Shown here: positions 59,488-64,000 of the stretch, in pieces
Numbering within the stretch: the first letter of the stretch is position 1
Layout: each line of letters starts with the position of its first letter
NCBI GenBank assembly: GCA_036346395.1
Contig: CM070604.1
Span: 31,709,662 to 31,773,661 of the forward strand
Direction: 5' to 3'
Length of the DNA stretch: 64,000 nucleotides
Source of the DNA: Hsuehochloa calcarea
Lineage: Eukaryota; Streptophyta; Magnoliopsida; Poales; Poaceae
The notes under the pieces: generated by a model
The model's database searches: none
What the model saw: the letters and a program-made list of their open reading frames with translations, nothing else
What the model was told of the DNA's origin: nothing
Program-made: the position numbers and the translations under genes

Positions 59488-59594
59488 ATGCGGTTGAAGA
59501 AGGGTGTAGGGCGGTGTGCGGGTTTGCGGGCGGTTGCGCGGTAGCGTGCCAGAGATCACATAGGTGTGTGATGGTCTAGCACGCGGCGGGTGAA

Positions 59595-59728
59595 GTCTAA
59601 CATATCCCACATAATTTATGTAATTTTCTATATATTTACAACTAGTAAAACATTTAGTGATGTCTAACATATCCCACATAATTTATGTTAATTTCTATAT
59701 ATTTACAGATAGTAAAATATTTTAAATG
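59595..59728. repeat. 67-bp tandem duplication
   Basis: Two copies start GTCTAACATATCCCACATAA at 59595 and 59662, with few differences. Confidence 0.85.
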
Positions 59729-61304
59729 CACGAAACGAGTGCACAATAGTAAAGATTAATTTTATCTATTCAGTAGCCAATTTTATACATTTCCCATCAT
59801 TTTCCTAGTATTTTTGATAATTTTTAAGGTTTGGAAGCAATTTTCAGAATTACTAAACCCATTAATTAATTTTCCAAAACATTTAATACCATAGAAAAAT
59901 AAACCATAAAAATATTATTCTTCTAAGGTGTACTAGGTTTAAGGTTTCACGATTTATAAAAGCTCATATACCTTAGAAATTTAGTTTCTAGGATTGCATA
60001 AGACTAAATAATATTAAAACAAATAACCATAAACCGAGAGTCTAGGTTATAAAATAACCATTGAACATACTGATTCATCGCAAAAAAATATATTCCTGGA
60101 GGGTTATTTTGCAAGAATAGATGAAAATCTAAAATCCGCTGCAATTTCCCAAAAACTCTAGGGGGATTTTCACAAAATTTCCTTATCAAAAATAATATCC
60201 TCATAATTTTTAGAATTATGAGGGCCTTTCCACAAAACTTTTGGGATTTGATTTTTTACTTTCCCTTTTTTTTAAAGAAAAAGGGTTCGTGAGACGGGCT
60301 GGCCCATTGCGCCACCCGGCTTACCAGTAGTAGAGAAAAATTGCGGCGCTAGGATTTCCACCCTAACGTATCTACTGGTGGCGACTGACGCAAAGGAGTA
60401 GGCGCAGGCGCTTAGCACGACAACGGCGGGTGCACGGGCGAGCGGCGAAAGCTAGTACAGGCGGTGCGCGGTGGCGAGGCAACGCAAGACGACGGGTGCG
60501 TCTTAAGCGACAACTAACAACAACGCGCTGCAAGCGCAGCGCACGCGCGGCGTGGTTGGTCGGGCGCGGCCGCGCGGAGACGACCTCCGGCGCTCATGTT
60601 GCTGACTCGTAGATCAATTCATACATAAACAATCATATAAATATAATAGAAGCAGGATAAGCACAAATGTACAGAGAATATTCGTATATTTATTTATATA
60701 TCTGACTATTGCACATAGTGGTCCTCCGGTGGAAACTCTCGAGGAGCGGTTTATTCTTTTGACCGGCCATTTAGATTTCGTAACAGGGAGTACCCTAACT
60801 GACAAGACGGGGCGGGGAGGCGTCATTATCATTAGTCGGTAGGTCGCGGTCACACGTGGTGGCAAGGGTCCCATGTGGATCTCGAGGTCGGCGAGCACGG
60901 AGCGGCCTCTTGCTGGGCCGCACGGGCACGAGGTCGTCAGGGTCCTTTGGTGCGCCGGCTTGTGTTGTGCCGTAACGTGATCAAGTGACCTAGCTACTGT
61001 TAGCAAAAATACCACCTGCGGACTGTAGTTGTGCGTCGGGCAGAGAGGTAAAAGCCTGCGATCATCGTTGCTTCTGCTTCAGGTTATTGAGCCATCGTTT
61101 CGCTATCGATTCAGCTAAATTATAGACAAAAAGAGCTATCATAGGTGCTGAATTATCTGAAAAATAATGTGGTGGGGGGTGGTGGGGGGCGGAGCTACCG
61201 CTGCATATTAAGGGTTTTTTTATATATATAAGGAATCCTCGTCATTCCAATATACCAAGGCGGCAGCAAAATCGCTCGCTATAGCCGGAACTATAGCAGA
61301 AGAT
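59729..61304. other. Unassigned region: AT-rich, then GC-rich
   Basis: 59729-60270 is AT-rich with no coding similarity. 60290-60610 is GC-rich, possibly LTR-derived. 60614-61015 has a minus-strand frame resembling nothing known. A G-rich run with four G-tracts is at 61173-61194. Confidence 0.4.
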
Positions 61305-61862
61305 TTTCCTATGAATCAAGTAGCATACACACGTTGTAGAGAAAAAGAACACCAGGTAGACCAATGATGTGTAAACTGCCCCAACTGTGACAAGGACCAC
61401 CAGCTGGGTGAATGCCCGATGAGTAAAGTTACGTGCTTTCTCTGCGAAGGACAAGACCACTGTCCCAAAGACAGCTCCCTGCGTCTGCTACTGACGAAGG
61501 CAGCCAAGTTGCAAAGAACAAGTTTCCAAGTCGTTGTGAGACTCATCATAATTGAAGTTGTCAAAGACAACCAGTATCAGACACCCTACCTTTTAAAGGG
61601 GAGTAGCCAGACTACACAGAAGTGTCAGAATACCTCAGTAGAAGTGGGAAGAAGTTGGAATGTTTTCCACACTCCCCGCCCCGCCAGACACCCTACAGTG
61701 TGCAACCCAGCAGGTAACCTTCACTATTTCAGTTGTAGAGAGAAAGGATACTTTGCCAACAGATGCCCACAACGCCAAGTCACTCCGATAAAACTCAACT
61801 TGGGAGCCACACTAGCTCAAGGACAAACATCAACTCCAAGCAAGAGTCAGTTGACTCCGTAA
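61305..61862 (+). pseudogene. Gypsy gag C-terminal remnant with decayed zinc knuckles
   Basis: The open frame 61419-61862 and the preceding 100 bp carry CCHC-type motifs: CPNCDKDHQLGEC near 61380-61415, CFLCEGQDHCPKDS near 61434-61475 (last Cys replaced by Ser), and YFSCREKGYFANRC at about 61725-61766 (first Cys and the His both replaced by Tyr, each a single transition). The basic tail RQVTPIKL fits gypsy gag. The sequence then passes to a 3' LTR without pol, so protease through integrase are deleted. Confidence 0.65.
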
Positions 61863-62131
61863 ACATCCAGGTCTACCTCAACACCAAACCGTGGGTATGT
61901 GAACTATGTCACAACCAAGGAGGCACAGGAAGTCACAGAAGCACTAATGGGTACGTTTTCAGTTAAGTCAGCACCAGCGCTAGTTTTCAAGGAGTTTTGC
62001 TAAAAAGTTTAAAGTTGCCGTTCTTTTGAGCTGAAGAACATGTGGTGCTTAGTTCCCCCACCGGATACCTCTTTTTCCCTTCTCCTTCTGTTTTCAGGAG
62101 TAGCTCGAATCTCGGGGTCGAGATTCCGTTT

Positions 62132-62144
62132 AAGGTGGGTAGGG
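62132..62144 (+). other. Polypurine tract
   Basis: AAGGTGGGTAGGG shortly precedes the LTR start. The upstream phrase TCTCGGGGTCGAGATTCCG is typical of the end of gypsy internal regions. Confidence 0.7.
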
Positions 62145-62146
62145 TT

Positions 62147-63245
62147 TGTAACATCCTATTTTTCGGTTTGTGAATAGTAATTACTTTTGTTAGTTGATTT
62201 CAAAAACTTATTTCAACTTAAGTTGTATTTTTAAAAATCTCAAGCTTCTACTTCAAATTCAAACCCATCTCCTAGGGCTCAGCCCACTTTCTCTCCCCCT
62301 TGGGCTGGCCCGTCTTTCCGCCCCTCCCCTTTTCGGCCAAGCATGGCCCAGCTCCTCCCCCTGCACCCTCTTTCCCTACCGGCTCAGCCCCCGAGCACGC
62401 CCCGTGCAGCACCCGTGTGCCCACCTGCTCACCTGCGCCCAGCGCCCTGCCGCCGCACGTGCTCCCTTAGACTCCGGTGCCCTCCTTTACCCCGTCCCAT
62501 CGCCAACGCCGCTCCCACCTGCCTTGACTTCGTCGCCCTCCCCTGCCTCATCCCGTCTCATCGACCGGACCACCCACCTACTCTAGCCGCGCCATGATGC
62601 CAGCGCGCCATGGCCACCGCACCTACTCCCCGCCCAGTCGCATCGCCAGCCTGTGCCCGCATCAGCACCCGCTCACTGCGTTTGTGCACGCGCGCTCGCG
62701 TTGCCTTGTCGCCTCACCCCTGCCACTACCACCTGCCTGGGGATCCTAAGTCATCGCTGCGTAGAGCCCCCGTGCAGCCAGCTACTCGGGACGGTGCGCC
62801 ACCCCGAGCTCTCCTTTGCCCTCTCACCGGATATAAAAGGAGCTCCGAGCCCCCTACCTCCCCTCCTCTCCCCGCTCGCTTTTGGTAAGTGCCACTGGTG
62901 AAGAGCCTGAGCAGCCCTGCCCCCTTTCATCTCCTTCCCCCCACCAAACTCTCCCTCTCTCGCTCTTGTTGTTATGGTTTGCCCGAAGCCTCGAGCTCTG
63001 AGTTCAGGGCGTCGCATGCCTCCTTTCAGTTCTCGTTGCACCAAGGTAGCCCCCTCTTCTACCGCGTCGACTTGTCCCAGAGCTCCTTGAAGCAGTCCTC
63101 TCACTCCATTTTTTGGTTTTATGTCACAGGAGCCACCATATTTCCTCTTCTCCTTTAGTCCTGGCCGACCCCTTCACTGTCGTCTTCCTTCGCCTTCGAC
63201 CGCGAGCTTCCCCACTATCGGGACCCCAGACCACTGGACCCTAGC
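62147..63245 (+). repeat. 3' LTR of a gypsy element (5' part)
   Basis: It starts TGTAACATCC after a polypurine tract. A GC-rich, proline-coding stretch (62280-62820) precedes a TATA box. After the TATA box comes TTTTGGTAAGTGCC, which resembles a splice donor. The right boundary is unclear: by about 63250 the sequence changes to one related to a minus-strand LTR. Pro-rich frames here are not called genes. Confidence 0.6.
62832..62838 (+). promoter_or_regulatory. LTR TATA box
   Basis: TATAAAA in CCGGATATAAAAGGAGC. Confidence 0.7.
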
Positions 63246-63259
63246 CCTTTGTGTATTCT

Positions 63260-64000
63260 AAACTAGTCACATGATCAGTAGCTAGTCCACACAGTTTGCA
63301 ACATCGATGAAATCATATCCAAACAATAAGGTAGCTAAGAAGTAGACAAAATAATATTACTTAGTAGCAAAAGGACCTTATGTTCAAGGTTTACCAAGTT
63401 TGTCATGAAGGGCTAAAGATAACAGAGTAAACATGGAGTGGAATAAAATAACTTATGGTAGCCATCTGACATGCCCACAAGCAATCGAGTGGAGAACGCG
63501 GCCTAGTTTGCATAGTCTTCAAAATATTATTCCTTGTAGAACTATGTGTTCTCTGGTTCTTCTGCGGGGACTAATCAATAAATGGCGTATAGCCATGAGT
63601 ACATAAAGTACTCGGCAAGTCTTAGGGAAATATATGCAAATAGTATTCATGTAAGGCTTGACAAGGATAGCTTTATGGTTATTTTACAGAAAGCAGTATT
63701 GACAATAAATACAGTAAATAGATTGAAGAGCATAATTTAAAAGATTAAGTACATAAGTAAACAAGTTCTTTGAAATAACTAGTGAACATCACGTTCACTT
63801 CCTAACTAACAACCAACAACCAGATCGCTTTTCGACCCAACCATTCCAATATTTTTATGAAAATCTACCCCTCGTATGAAATCACCAGGCATTGTCCATA
63901 ACCAGGGACACGGCTATTCGAATAATTTTTAACACTCTGCAGAGGTTGTACAGCTTGACCCACAAGAGATAATCATCTTGATAAAAGCACACGTTTCCTT
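63260..64000 (-). mobile_element. Tekay-like LTR fragment, runs off the window
   Basis: Related to 52440-53060 in the same order: CCCACAAGCAA, a GAGTAC/GTACTC hairpin with CGGCAAGTCTTA (63597-63619), CATTGTCCATAACCAGGGAC and CACGGCTATTCGAATA (63915-63924 for the palindrome). Orientation is minus by analogy. The left boundary is approximate. Confidence 0.55.

Noticed and set aside
60614..61015. 133-codon minus-strand frame
   Set aside because: No similarity recognised, and its N-terminal part overlaps GC-rich sequence. Kept as unassigned.
61173..61194. G-rich run able to form a quadruplex
   Set aside because: It is a single short run with no promoter or gene nearby, so not worth more than a mention.
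62194..63158. Overlapping Pro/Ser/Leu-rich frames
   Set aside because: The same situation in the GC-rich part of the LTR starting at 62147, with three frames open together.

Overview
The window is plant nuclear DNA, almost certainly from a grass (Poaceae). It is built from grass-type Ty3/gypsy and Ty1/copia LTR retrotransposons with initiator-Met tRNA primer sites, plus a CACTA transposon end and a Stowaway-like MITE pair. I see no intact host gene, tRNA, rRNA or CRISPR. Every recognisable coding region is a retrotransposon gag or pol remnant. Most are broken by stops, frameshifts, lost catalytic residues or later insertions.

Left nest (1-28045). The oldest layer is a plus-strand copia element. 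Its pieces are an LTR piece at 1-19 and 983-1345, integrase at 1346-2041, integrase end/RT/RNase H at 23337-25550, and a tail at 27438-28045. A CRM-like gypsy solo LTR (20-982, target duplication ATATC) lies in its LTR. A CRM-like gypsy element (2042-23336, TAGAC) lies in its integrase. A copia-type solo LTR (25551-27437, minus strand, ATTGT) lies in its RNase H. The gypsy element was itself hit by an 8.8-kb LARD-like non-coding element (6535-15312, GATCA) and by a Tekay/Del-like element with a 4.2-kb LTR (17259-22978).

Middle (28046-29435) holds unassigned DNA, a 54-bp tandem repeat and one CACTA end.

Right nest (29436-49143). A plus-strand copia element (from 29436) carries in its gag a minus-strand gag-only element (32868-40729, AAGAA). 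It then meets a second CRM-like gypsy element (from 41078). That element's RT is cut by a truncated Tekay-like LTR (45263-49143), which holds a solo LTR (45694-46495, CTACC).

Far right (49144-64000). This part has minisatellites, a MITE dimer, a ~185-bp tandem array, a ~5-kb minus-strand solo LTR (52208-57172), a 2.2-kb solo LTR (57294-59487, ATGCG), a gypsy gag remnant with its 3' LTR (61305 to about 63245), and part of another LTR.

The most interesting signals are not genes. Several unrelated LTR families carry arrays of short inverted repeats, some on both sides of the promoter. A small hairpin shows paired base changes between families. A conserved block around the palindrome TATTCGAATA is shared by three otherwise different LTRs. 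Two kinds of non-autonomous element (non-coding and gag-only) are present with complete ends. Clade names (CRM, Tekay/Del) and the LARD and TR-GAG labels are from memory of the families and were not checked by a search.
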